Assembly (NCBI RefSeq): GCF_905220415.1
Contig: NC_059558.1
Location: 74,501-138,500 of the forward strand
Length of the DNA stretch: 64,000 nt
Direction of reading: 5' to 3'
DNA from: Colias croceus
Taxonomy: Eukaryota; Arthropoda; Insecta; Lepidoptera; Pieridae
How positions within the stretch are numbered: the stretch's first letter is position 1; each line of letters starts with the position of its first letter. Below the pieces are notes generated by a model. It made no database searches and was not told where the DNA came from. It was given only the letters and a program-made list of their open reading frames with translations. A program made the position numbers and the translations under genes. Below are positions 11,101 through 22,115 of the stretch, in pieces.

Positions 11101-13797
11101 CGTGCAGGTCGTCCGGCAGGAACGCGTGCGAGCCGTTGAACCGCGTCCAGCGCAGCGCGTCGAACCTGCACACAGCGCAGTTAGCGGCCAACCACTGCAT
11201 CCTTACATTATGTATTGTATCGTTACGTTAAAATATTTATAGAAACAGGTGTGCGTGAACAGAAAAAAGATATGGCGATGTAAAGGAAAATGTGGATTCC
11301 CGTTAGCGTACAATTATATCAGCAACCATTTAGTTTTAAACTTTGTAATACTGTATGCGTATTTAAATACATAGATAGTAATCATTTTCTGAATCGAAAA
11401 TCTTAAAAATAATAAAGTTATAAATAGAGTTGCTATGAATGCAAAAAAAGTTGTGCTTTTATATAATGCCCTGCGTTTGTGTGTGTGCGTGTGTAGCTCA
11501 CACTATGCACGTAAATATTGCATGCACTGTGTGTGCGTGTGTAACATGCACTGTGTGTGTGTGTGTGTGTAGCATGCACTGTGCGTGTGTGTGTAGCATG
11601 CACTGTGCGCGTGTGTAGCATGCACTGTGCGAGTGTGTGTAGCATGCACTGTGCGAGTGTGTGTAGCATGCACTATGCGTGTGTGTAGCATGCACTGTAC
11701 GTGTGTGTGTAGCATGCACTGTGCGCGCGTGTAGCATGCACTGTGCGAGTGTGTGTAGCATGCACCTTGTGGGCGGGAGGGAGGCGAGGCCGGCGTCGTG
11801 GCGCAGCGCGGGCGGCCACGTGGCGTTGCGGAAGCCGCGCGGGTGCCGCCGCGAGCTGCGCGCCGCCGCGCCGCGCGACACGCGGATCTCTGTGCGCACG
11901 TTCTCCAGGTGCACCTGGAAAATACATTGTTAAATGTGTACAGTGGTGAATGTCCTTGGCCGATTTCTTAATTTTAGTTTTAACCATGTTTTTTTAAGTT
12001 GTGCACAAACAACAGCTTTTTACAATTATTAAAAATGATCAATTTATAAATTTTTCGAAAAGTAAATGCCAAACAATAACCCGTGAGACGTATGCGTGTA
12101 TCTGGTAGAAGTGTTCGGGCAGCGCGAGCGGCGCGGCGGTGACGGCGCGGGCCAGTGCAGGCGTCAGGCCCGTCGCGCCGTCCGACAGACGAACCGACAC
12201 GTACTCCTCGCCCTACAGATATAATACTTATTAATATTTACATTAAATTATGACAAACAGTATCTCAAAGGATTAAATAGTTTGTAAATAAATAAATAAA
12301 TAAACCAATGACATTATAAATAAATATTTACATTATTAAGGTATTCGATCTTCAAAAATGGCACAGTTACATACACAAGATTGAATGTCTAAAGATGCTT
12401 TAATTATAGTGAGTGAATAAGTATTTAATGTTAATTCAATGGAACAAAAGGTTGTTGCAAATTTGGAGTTGTGTATAGCGAGACCTGCAGGCGGTCGGTG
12501 CAGGGCAGGTGCTTGGCGTGCAGCACGCAGCGGCCGAGGTTCTCGTGGTGGTGCGCCGAGTACGAGTTGCGCACGCACCAGTCCAGCTCGCCGTGCACAG
12601 CGCGCAGCACCGAGTTCGACAGCAGGATGCCACCCTCTGTCAATGCAATATTATTGTATACCAGTATTATATTACTTTTGTTATTTGGTAACAAAGCAGT
12701 TTTTGTATGGTAAATTATTGTTTTTAATAGGTCAAGTAGTTTACAAGTAAAATCATGACAAATATTAAAAAAAAAAAAGTTTATAATATTATAATATAAA
12801 ATTGGAGTAATATTATGTTAAATATCAGATTATAAAATAATAAATGTAGAATAATAGCTTTTAATATAATGAATACTTATTTGTTATAATATGTATTCTT
12901 ATATATTCAACATCTACAATTTTCCCTCAACAAGATCTACACTCATTTGACTCATTGAAAAAAAAATACCAATCACATAAGTTGTAGATATTTTTTAACT
13001 TACCTAACGTACAATAATGTGTATCATCTTCAGCCACTGTTCCCATGTAAACATCCTGACTAACACTGATCCTTGATACAAGCTCATTCAAACGCCTGGC
13101 ATTCACATATGAAGTATCAGACACTAGAAAGAAGAAGTCATATTCCTCCAAATAGTTATCAGCAAGATATTTTAGTGCGTGGAAAGGTTTCAACATCTCT
13201 CTTGTATCAGTGAAGCCTACGACATTGGCTTTGCCGGGCGCTGCCTGCAGAGCACTGGCTGTTATAAAGAACCTCAGCGCAGGCTGCAGTTGCGATGCTG
13301 TCTTATTTAAAGCAGCTGCACGCGTTTCTAATTCCGATTCAGAACTGAGTGCACCTGTAAGTTTATACACAAATATATTATATGAATAGAAATTTAATGA
13401 TCGGTTACAGTTAAGGTCAATGCACTTGAAACACAAAGTAGTTCCTTTGTTTGTTATCTAACAACAAACATATCAATGAATAGGCATGAGTTTCTTCTGA
13501 AAAACTAAAAATTGTGTATATACCTGCCAGCAAGCGGCCCCGAATGCCGAGCTCAGTGCTGTAGTACCTCGGGCGCTGCACGCTCCGGCCTGGCTGGCCC
13601 GCGGACCGCAGCGGCTTCTCTTCTCTGTGCGGCTCGTAGTCATCAGCCACCGGCTCCACCCTCACACTCTCTGCTACACACGCTTCCATATCCTCCTCCA
13701 AGGGCACCATCGCGAGGGCCACCCATAGTCCCAGCGCTAACCCCACAAGAAAGTAAGAATTGTGCTTCACTTGCGATACTACGTAACGAGACAACAT
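8110..13797 (-). CDS. CHPF: Chondroitin polymerizing factor homologue (chondroitin sulfate synthase 2-like), 5' part of gene
   Basis: Seven exons join in frame: 13797-13524, 13354-13004, 12636-12485, 12212-12081, 11914-11766, 11165-11060 and 8370-8110. They give about 475 residues. The product is a type II Golgi membrane protein with a short basic tail and one membrane segment (about residues 15-33, YFLVGLALGLWVALAM). The lumenal part resembles vertebrate CHPF: a YDFFFLVSDTSY segment near 162-174, then GGILLSNSVL, ENLGRCVLHA, RFDALRW and YVTETGRVTLLLP in family order. CHPF partners chondroitin synthases in building the glucuronate/N-acetylgalactosamine chain. As in CHPF, the first glycosyltransferase domain has SDT where active relatives have an acidic DxD-type motif. 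The C-terminal domain is missing because its exons must lie left of position 1. The start at 13797 places the membrane segment correctly; an in-frame AUG at 13878 is the alternative. The last donor (8109, CTG|GTCAGT) is the least certain junction. Confidence 0.85.
8981..9235 (-). mobile_element. tRNA-derived SINE
   Basis: Read on the minus strand, the element starts near 9235 with a tRNA-like head. The head holds an A box (TTGGCGCAGTGGTAAAG) and a B box (GGTTCGATCCC), the internal RNA polymerase III promoter. A tRNA-unrelated body of about 170 bp follows, and a TTTA-type simple-repeat tail ends near 8981. The head lacks the paired arms and mature ends of a functional tRNA gene. Confidence 0.85.
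9739..9854 (-). repeat. Two long poly-T tracts flanking a 70-bp segment (retroposed A tails)
   Basis: Runs of more than 20 T lie at about 9739-9760 and 9831-9854, with a 70-bp unique piece between. On the minus strand these look like poly(A) tails of two retroposed fragments in succession. Confidence 0.5.
10094..10390 (-). pseudogene. Non-LTR retrotransposon ORF2 C-terminal fragment (R1/TRAS-like)
   Basis: The translated piece contains a C-x-C...ETVPHLLLECPIF motif. This is the Cys/His-rich end typical of R1-clade and related insect non-LTR reverse transcriptase proteins. About 87 codons are open from a chance ATG at 10357. The upstream part (EKWINA...) is cut by a stop. The fragment is 5'-truncated and dead. 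Confidence 0.6.
10730..10778 (-). CDS. Candidate short first exon inside the 28-bp-TIR element
   Basis: On the minus strand an ATG at 10778 opens 16 codons (MIADEILSAKEAFHSI) and ends exactly at a consensus donor G|GTAAGT. It lies about 190 bp inside the right inverted repeat at 8598-10967, where the first exon of a transposon gene could sit. I found no following exon. It could equally be chance. Confidence 0.2.
11476..11766. repeat. GT-rich minisatellite (unit about 21-27 bp) touching a CHPF splice donor
   Basis: About eleven copies of a unit with core AGCATGCACTGTGCG followed by (GT)n fill the region. The last copy runs into the exon 5 boundary of the CHPF-like gene. On the coding strand the authentic donor is ACAAG|GTGCATGCTACACAC, and GTGCATGCTACAC is also the repeat core, so the splice site and the repeats share sequence. 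Confidence 0.85.
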
Positions 13798-14321
13798 TGC
13801 GATTTTTATATTAATTATCTTATAGATGATGCATTTGTTATATGGATAGTGGTCATCGGATAAATATTTTAACAACACACTTCCGTTGTATTCTTTTTAT
13901 AGTATCAAGTATGCAATTTTGTTCCACATGATCTGTCAACGCGACAATCTGTGGCGACAATTACATTACGGACAAGTGACAACATCAAAGAATAGACAAC
14001 ATTGAACATCGACTATCGAGTTGAACCAATGACCACAGAGCTATATTACTTGCTCTGTGCACAGAGCCGCACACACAGAGTACTTTTATATATACCGCAC
14101 AGTACTGAGTGCCGCGGCCGTCTCTTACTATATTACTTGCTCTTGCCAATGACTGATTCCTTATTCATAACAATAGCTGTTCTGTTGATGGGATTTGTCA
14201 AAATCTAATGTCATAGTTTGACATTTCACAGCTGTTTACATTTCAAACAGTTGCAAATATAAAAAATAATAAAAATAAATACGTACGTCATATATGACGT
14301 CATATTATGGTATTATATTAA
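13798..14321. other. Upstream region of the CHPF-like gene
   Basis: This stretch should hold the CHPF promoter and 5' UTR but I recognised no TATA box. It contains direct repeats of 'tatattacttgctct' (near 14043 and 14131). At 14285-14300 there is the palindrome ACGTCATATATGACGT, which includes a CRE-like TGACGTCA. Confidence 0.3.
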
Positions 14322-16635
14322 GATTATATCTGTGCCTCCAGTGAATAAGGGAGTAAGACGAGTTATTCCCTTTGGTTTTTATTGCACCATTGGATTCAGC
14401 TCGTCAAAATACACAACATATCAAAAGGTCATATCTCTAGCTGCATCCTAACCCAGTTTTTCGAATGACCCAAAGGGTATAAGTAGGGTGTGATTAACGG
14501 TATAAGTTACCTTATCCATCATTTTAGGCAATCGCAAAGGAACTATTCGTCTCGAGTCAAAATAACCCACGAACACAAAGACATATGTGTAGTTATATTT
14601 TTTTGAATAAAGACTTAATTCATTTTGTTCCATCCGTGCTAACACTATTTTAGTATAAACGTAGTTGTGTCATTTTTCTAACATGAGCATAAAGGAACAA
14701 CTCTTAGTGTCATTGGTTCAATTGAGGACATGAGACAGTTTCGCATTAATGCCGTGTTGCTATTGGTCTATTTGAATACTGCACGGAAACAACGGACACT
14801 ATTCCTTTTTGCTTAATAATATTTTTCAATCGTTTTTTATTTATCAGTTAACTTGGGATACTAATAATATTTCTATGGAAATTAACTATATTTTGCAATA
14901 GATATTAAAAATACAATTTTAATGAAAACATTAAGTGCATGATATTATACTCTTTGTTTATATCAAAAATAAATACAGAACGATAATTGAATCATCTAAA
15001 AAAAGCCAACAAAAATATTAAACTTATATTTTCTTCTCATATTTGGGTAAGTTTTATAAAAAATAACTAGTTTTTAATCTTTTTTTTTTAATTTAATCTA
15101 ACTACAACAATACTATAATTATAGTCGTAGGTATAAAAATTTTTTATAACCAGTCTTGACAATTATTATGAATATTAAGTACTCTCATAAAGCGTATTAG
15201 CCACTGTAGATTTGCCTTTTTTATAGGAAAAAAAATCCGCAATATCGATACTTTTTTGGCCCTGCATTATCGTTAACATATTATGGATACTCTGGTACCA
15301 CATATTTTGAAAAAATTGGGATATTGTCAACATTCTAGTCTTGTATTTGTCAAGATACTTCAAAGTGCGTGCCACTAGTCGTATTTGCATCCAAGGCACC
15401 TTCAAATCTGTGCTTAATTTTTTCATAAAATCTTTGCGGCTCATTGTATTTTCTTTATTTATCTATATTATTTTGATATCATGTGATATAGAAATTGTTG
15501 AAATTCCATATCATGCCGTAAAATATCGCCACTGACCACCTATAACTTTCCCTGTAAGGTAACTGAACATACCGGAATATGTTTTTCGAGCTTCTCTCTT
15601 ATCACTTTATAGTGCTTACGTATCCTCAATGTATAACCACCATGACATACATATTCGGTTTTTCTCCGGACAACATCTTCAGCCACCCAATCCTCTTGCT
15701 TGGAGTCCAAATCCAGCGGAGGACAATAATCGTCATTTACTAAAATTGAAGGTTTTTCGTCCTAGTATTAAAGTTTTCTGGATGCTATTTTATACTCAAT
15801 ATATATTATATAATACTATATCATGTAAAGCGTGACTTGGAAAAAAAAATATTCATATAATCATCTTCATCACAAAATAAAAAATTTGAAACAATCGTAA
15901 AAAATACGAAAAGCCCAATTTTACGTCAAAATGACGTACAACATCCTCTTTACTACAAAATGGCGGAATTTACCGGGATGAGCCAACTATGTACTGCTAG
16001 GTCTCGACGGCTAATGAGTTGGTTCTGGATTTCGAAGCGATTCGATGGTAAATATAGAAAAGACAAAGATATTTCGCTGCAGTGTACGTCAAATTTACGT
16101 AGATTGGACTTCTAGGGTTAAATGCATATGAACGTTTTGTTTTTATTATATCTAATAACGATAAAAATCCGTTGATTTTATTCGTTTTTCAAGCTACGTG
16201 CATGGTTGTTCCACTAAAAGGCCTCAATTGAGTCATAAAGTACACAAATTTCAAGCATAATAAGTCGCATCATTTCTATAAAACCAAAGCTGGCAATAAT
16301 ATAAGTCGTGTTATGTGATTATGAACATAGTGCATTAGGGCATAAGTCGTTATATTGCAAAGAGCAAAAAAAAATTATGTGAATACATTGAGTTATTCCA
16401 TGAAGTACTCGTTCATAAGGCCACAACTACATAAAAACACGAAAAAAGTATATTTATGGGGTTGTTACAATATGTGTTCATATGTAAAACTAAAGTCTAA
16501 CATCATATCTTACCTATACAAGCTTAAAAATTTGAAGTTATAAAGATTTAGTATTGATATATAGTTTTTTGTCTCTCCTGAAAAGTGCTGTTTTTGAGTT
16601 ATTCCCTTATTCACTGGAGGCACAGATATAATATA
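14322..16635 (-). mobile_element. Decayed piggyBac-like DNA transposon
   Basis: Thirty bases starting ATTATATCTGTGCCTCCAGT at 14323 return inverted at 16603-16632. TTAA lies just outside each end (14318-14321 and 16636-16639), the target piggyBac elements duplicate. Inside, the minus-strand frame 15444-15175 has SRKDFMKKLSTDL and PWMQIRL, resembling the segment late in piggyBac transposases. Only scraps of that gene are open. The TTAA sites sit one base from the left TIR and three from the right, so the exact border is uncertain. Confidence 0.5.
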
Positions 16636-16689
16636 TTAATATATAACCTTAATTATAACTGTGATGAGACCACAGGTGAAAATATGCAT

Positions 16690-16895
16690 TATTAATACTA
16701 TCTATGTTTTAGAATACCAACATCTCAGGGACTACTGGTCCTATTTGAAAAATTCTTTCGGTGTTAGATAGCCCATTCATCTAGGAAGGCTATTCCAACC
16801 GTTAGCGGTTGGTATAACCTGGTTTATCATTCCTCGATGAATGGGCCAACAGGAGCGGAGCCACGCGAGTTTAACCGCGGAGCGCAGTTTTTTAT
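16690..16895. repeat. Dispersed retroposon tail ('aggagcggagc...ccgcggagc' family)
   Basis: The segment reads 'ctactggtcc...gaaaaattctttcggtgttagatagccca...aggagcggagccacgcgagtttaaccgcgg'. It is closely similar to 39890-40098 in the last ARL6 intron. Two copies in one window show it is a dispersed repeat. Confidence 0.6.
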
Positions 16896-17289
16896 AAGTA
16901 ATTCAAATTCAAATTCGTAAAGTAAGTATCGATAAATGGACAATCCATTTATCAATACTTATAAAACTTAAAATAGTTTTAAATGTTATTGGCATCGTTC
17001 GAATAAAATATAATATAACATTATGAGGATAGAAAATTTAATTGATTGGTACATGCTGTATTGATGCATCATATTATTTAATAAAACCAAATATAATACA
17101 TACATTATTAGACCGGGAGGATTTTTAACAGGATGGCGGTTCTACAGGGGTCTTAGTACGCAATGACAAAAAGAAAAACGATGGTGTGAACGCTGGTACC
17201 GGCGGCGTCGCGTGGGCGTTAGTCGAACTCGTCGGAAAAATAGCGAAAGTCAAACGATTATAGGATTTTCAAAAATGTAAAAAAAACAG

Positions 17290-18320
17290 TTACTTGGGCA
17301 TTCTTGAGCGCGTCAGATATTCATACTACGTATGCCCCAAGTGCCTCTTATAACAACGGTATACTAATCTGCCGGTTTGCGCGGTGGGGCTAGGCATATA
17401 AATTCGTCAAAAATACACAAAAAAAATTACTCTAGCGCGTCAGATTTTCGGAAGGGGTGTTAAGTAGGCCCCAAGGGAGCTCCCCTTAAAAAAACTGACG
17501 ATTACGGCATGACGATAAGTTACGATGAATTTTTGAAAATGCAGAAAAAAAAGTCCTTTTGAAATACTCGAGCGCGTCAGATTTTCATAGGGGAGGTTTA
17601 TCTCGGTATCCTGAAAGCATATTTTCTTAATCTGACAAAAATGTTGGTGGGTTCTCTTAATCTGACCGAAAAAGGTTTGTGGGTTTATTTTTTTTAATCA
17701 TCGTTATTTCATAATATCAATTATTCTTAACACCCTCAGTTTTATTCAGAGATATACTCAAAAAACCGGGAGTTTGAGTTTTTATGATGCTTCAAGTAAA
17801 AAAAGTTTTAACTTTGGACAAAAATGAAAAGAGACCTTTTTTTGTAAAATAAAATTACCTTTTTTGTTTATTTTTTTGGAAAAAGTCAAGTTCGCGACTT
17901 GTATGCTGCAACGGGTTTTTCGGAAGAAGAAATGGCTCCTCCAGACTTCCGGTCATGCGGAAACCGGCAGATTTTGTTTTTTTAGTAAGTTTTAGATTAT
18001 ATTCTTCAAAATAAAAATAAAAACAATCGCGCTCGAGAATGCCGGATTAACGTTTTTTTTTACAAGTTCGCGACCCTATAACTCGGCGGCGTCAAGGACT
18101 TATGGTCAGATTAGTTAAATTTATTCTTAAAACACTAAAATCAACCCCTAGTATCTTAATCTGACGCGCTCGAGTATTTCAGACTATCGATTTTTTTTTA
18201 CTAATCTGATCGTCTATCCTAGGCGCGCGTTTCTACATATAGAGCTAAATAGTTAACAAGGTTGTTCTATCTGGTCTAAGGTATCTCTCATATCTTAAAC
18301 TGCCACGCTCGAGTACCTAT
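17290..18320. repeat. Unclassified repeat with a recurring GAGCGCGTCAGATTTTC motif
   Basis: A motif close to GAGCGCGTCAGATTTTCAT occurs near 17308, 17433 and 17568 on the plus strand. It is inverted near 18153 (ATCTGACGCGCTCGAG), with weaker copies near 18300 and 21373. The region also repeats 'aatctgac' pieces and a 'caagttcgcgac' box near 17888 and 18063. No coding frame is seen. Confidence 0.5.
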
Positions 18321-18958
18321 TACAGAAAATTCCCCTCTTCGCCTCCCTATCTATATACCTACTATAAAGAATTCCGTGCCTTGGCATACCTAAGTATTCG
18401 TACTCAGTGCTTTTACCTACATAGGTAGGTTACATTTGGTTTTTTGTTCATTATTTTCATCGTTACCTTGGTAACTATATAATATAATACTTTAGATATA
18501 ATTATTTACAAATAGAATGATAAATAAATCTTCAATTAACTTAAAAATGAAATACCTACCTCCTTATAAATGAAATACCTATCTCCTTATAAATGCAATT
18601 TACTTACTTGTTACGTTATGTATTACTAAATTAGATTTATCAGTTGCGAAATAACTAATATAATATAGTTAAAGGAAAATTAACAATAAAGTCATATACA
18701 ATCTTCCTCATCTGGGGAAAACGTGGCATCGATATATTTTACCTAGTCCCACCTACTGGCTACTACGCAGTAATGTTTCTGTCCCTTTGCTTAATTATTA
18801 TAATATTACTTACTGATTATCGCATCGATATTATAATAAATATTATCAATTATTCTTATATAATATCTTGGATAATTAATTGTTTTCCTCTACTATGCGT
18901 TTTGTTATAAATGCAGTCCAAATCTAGATTCATACTTATTACAATACAAAAAAAAAGA

Positions 18959-19007
18959 TTTTTCTAGAATTATATTAATATAAATAAAAAATATAATTCT
19001 AGAAAAA
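18959..19007. repeat. Perfect 18-bp inverted repeat (hairpin)
   Basis: TTTTTCTAGAATTATATT at 18959-18976 is followed after 13 bases by its exact reverse complement at 18990-19007. It would fold into a stable AT-rich stem. I see no gene context. Confidence 0.7.
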
Positions 19008-19189
19008 TGGAACTAAACATCCTGAAGATGGGTGACCTCTAACAGAATAATTATTAGTAGCTAAACGCTAGTTTTAGGTTAGTTATTCACTATCTTAGTA
19101 ATCCATGGTTTAGAACCTCATTCAGACGAAGCTTAAAATAAATATTGACCAAAAGGACCCAATGCCGAGGCCCGAGTGTATAATGTATA

Positions 19190-19405
19190 TCTCTATATTA
19201 TATAAATGATCGCGTAAACAGTTACACCGATTTCGACAATTCTTATTTCTTATTTTGATGTGCTCATTTCTGTTCATTATTGTCAGGAGAAGGATCTTAT
19301 GAAAGAAAATCTCAAGAAACTTGCGGACGAAGACATGAGAACGTCTGTCGGGACGCTAGTTAGAAATTTAATCCACTAGCAGTCCCCCATGCTTCGCCCG
19401 TGGTA
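19190..19405 (-). repeat. Degenerate retroposon tail
   Basis: 'acaccgatttcgacaattc' near 19225 and 'ccactagcagtcccccatgcttcgcccgtgg' near 19372 have the same order of parts as the fragment at 310-505. This is a diverged copy. Confidence 0.4.
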
Positions 19406-21715
19406 AGAACATAATATTTTCGCCGTAGTTTGTAAAACTTAGGTACATGCCCAACGGCATAACGGTGAAAGAATTTTTGAAATCAGTCCAGAGGTTCCTG
19501 AGAATAGCGCGTTCAAACATACAACGATTTTGTATTTTTAGTATGTTTACCTAGACAAATTTCAGTTCCCTATGTATCAGAGTTCCATTAAGAACTAGAA
19601 AATAAAAAAAAAACAGAAAAATATAGTTACGCATCTTATAGTCGTGCAAAAAACTATGTATTTAAAATATGTTATGTGCTCAGTACTGCTCAGCCATCAA
19701 CCTACACAGAAGAATGGAAAATCTCCAAACGCGTAACTTGTGAGACGGTGTCGTAAGGCGAAATATATTTTTATAAAATTAGAAATATAAAGCAGTAAGG
19801 TGGCCCTAAACGAATCCATGTAGGTAACTAGACTAGATAGGTAATAGAGTTTTATCTCAATTCTATTAAAGAGCAATCTACTTTGCTGGCAATTGCAACA
19901 TTACAGCATTTTCCGGATAGTGCGGACAACAGTTTCCGGAAATAGAGTAACGTAACGTGGGATACGTTACAAGCCACAGCGAATATCATTGTAAAGATAT
20001 GTACAATGTAATATTATGCCTATGTGATAAAAAGTAATTTGTTTTATGTGTTACAGGTACTAGGGAGATAATAAACGTGGTGAGAATGATTATTAATGTA
20101 CCGGAAGAAATAGGGTCAGACATTTATTTAGACTAGTTTGTATTTGGTTCAAAATATATATTATTATCATAGAAATATTATAACACTTTTTATTACCTAC
20201 GTAAATAGGGATAAAGCGATAAATGTGTTGGGCCCACTAGAGTTTGGGTTGTCGGAAAATTAAAAGCACTCTTTTGAAGCTCATTCTTATGCGAGACACG
20301 AAGCGAGTCGCATGCTACACGTTTTCCTCTTCACGGGAATTTTTTGAAGTTCTATATTATGAGGATAACCGTGTATGGGAAATTTTCAGAATATAATATT
20401 ATTTACACTGTGTTTCTGAGAGCTATTTTTTAAATTGTGTTAAACATATAATACAACATACAATATTGTTTACACACGAAGACTTATTGTCGTAGGATTG
20501 TGAGACAGCTACATAATAATTCGAAACGTTAATTCAATAACATAAACAAAATAAAACACTTGAGCTTCTCGTAACTAACTGTAGGGGTCAAGGAATGGTA
20601 ATCTTAACATCGCATATTCTTTTAACTCATAGTTTTTTTGTGATTATAATGTTTTGTTTGTTTTGTTTTTATTATCTCTTGTAAGTTTAATTGTGAGTAA
20701 GAATATTTATTACCTACGAGTCTTCTAAGTTAATGGTATTTTTAATACATTTGTCTTTAACTAGGGTCTTTATTAATCTATTATAGGATCTTCGCAACAC
20801 GACCGCTACCAAATATAGTTAAATAAAAATATATTAAACGCTCCAACAATTACTATTAAACTGAGATGGATACTTGTTTAGGTACCTAAGTAGATAAAGA
20901 AATAACCAGATAATTAGATAATATCAAAGCAAAACAATGGATTACAATTTCTGCCAGTCTTTTTGTTAGTACTTACTTAAAAAATTCTGTAGAGCACGCG
21001 AGCGAAGCCACGACCAAAAAGCTAGGTAGAAATAAAAATTTTCCTTATCAATTACGATGTTAAAATGAATGTAAATTTTTTCTATGTTTTACAGTGACTG
21101 AAAATAGTCTGTCTCAAGTCTGTCTATTCTTGCAATGTGTGACTGCAGTGGAGTGGTAGCGCTTATGAATTCAGGAGACCGCGAAGCGTTCTTGCTAAAA
21201 TGTAAATTTAATTTCTATGCCACATGAAACTAACGTCGTCTTCTCAAGTTGTCATTTATGAAGCAATTTAAGTACTTAATGAAGTTAAAATCAAAGCTTT
21301 TTCGTTAGAAGATAAGTAACGAAGAAAAGAGAGAGCTGCGGCAAAAAATCACATTTTTATCGGTATATTTCAAACGCGTCAGAATCTCATTAATTATGTA
21401 ATGTTAGTAACACGAAGTTATTACATGGAAATGGAGCTTTAACCAATAAAAATATTATATTATTTTTTTCTTATAACTACAATGAAATATAATATAATAT
21501 TTAAAGTGAATCGTTCCATATTCCTTATAAGCTATTTATAGCTGTTCGCTGTATTCTGTAGAGAACTGCAGTTACCTATTTAATTTCGAACAACCGCCAA
21601 CAAAAAATAAAAAGATCCTTTATTCACTATACATGAATAGGTACTATCTAAAACAATAATTAAAAAAAAAATGTATCTTTGGACACAAATTATGGAAGCT
21701 TACTGTGTTTACCCG

Positions 21716-22115
21716 TACAAGTAGCACGGGCAGTGCGCGGGCGCTCTTATACCGGCACGCCGGCCGCTGCGCCGCAGTGACCGCTCTCTGCTCTCGCCGG
21801 TCGTGGCGCGTGGAAAACCGATTACATGCCTTTTTCGCTTTTCTTACGCGTATCTATTTTGAGACTAAAACATAGGTGACACAATTAATAGCGTATAAAG
21901 TTCTACAATTACAATACAATTAGGATAAAATTCCAAAAATACCCTAATTACTTCGCGTTAGGTGGTCAAAAGTGAGCTATGGTTAAAGGAGCAAACAGCG
22001 TGACTGGATAAACAATAACAATATTGTGAAGGAAGCGCTTGAGGCTGAGCGATGAGGGCGGCTATATCCACACAGCTCAGAGGCGCCGTTCATCAAACAA
22101 TCGTAGTAATTCTCA
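21716..22115 (+). promoter_or_regulatory. Possible promoter region: GC-rich island and TATA-like box
   Basis: In a very AT-rich neighbourhood, 21720-21825 is strikingly GC/CpG-rich. About 250 bp later GGCGGCTATATCC (about 22050) is followed by a short leader ending in CTCA|GTAAGTC near 22110, a plausible untranslated exon with a donor. It lies 3.7 kb upstream of the first recognised transporter exon and points the same way. The link is inference. Confidence 0.25.

Noticed and set aside
11433..11987. Open frames with His/Cys/Thr repeats
   Set aside because: They are translations of the GT-rich minisatellite.
12436..12750. Arg/Ala-rich plus-strand frames over CHPF exon 3
   Set aside because: They are shadows of the GC-rich minus-strand exon.
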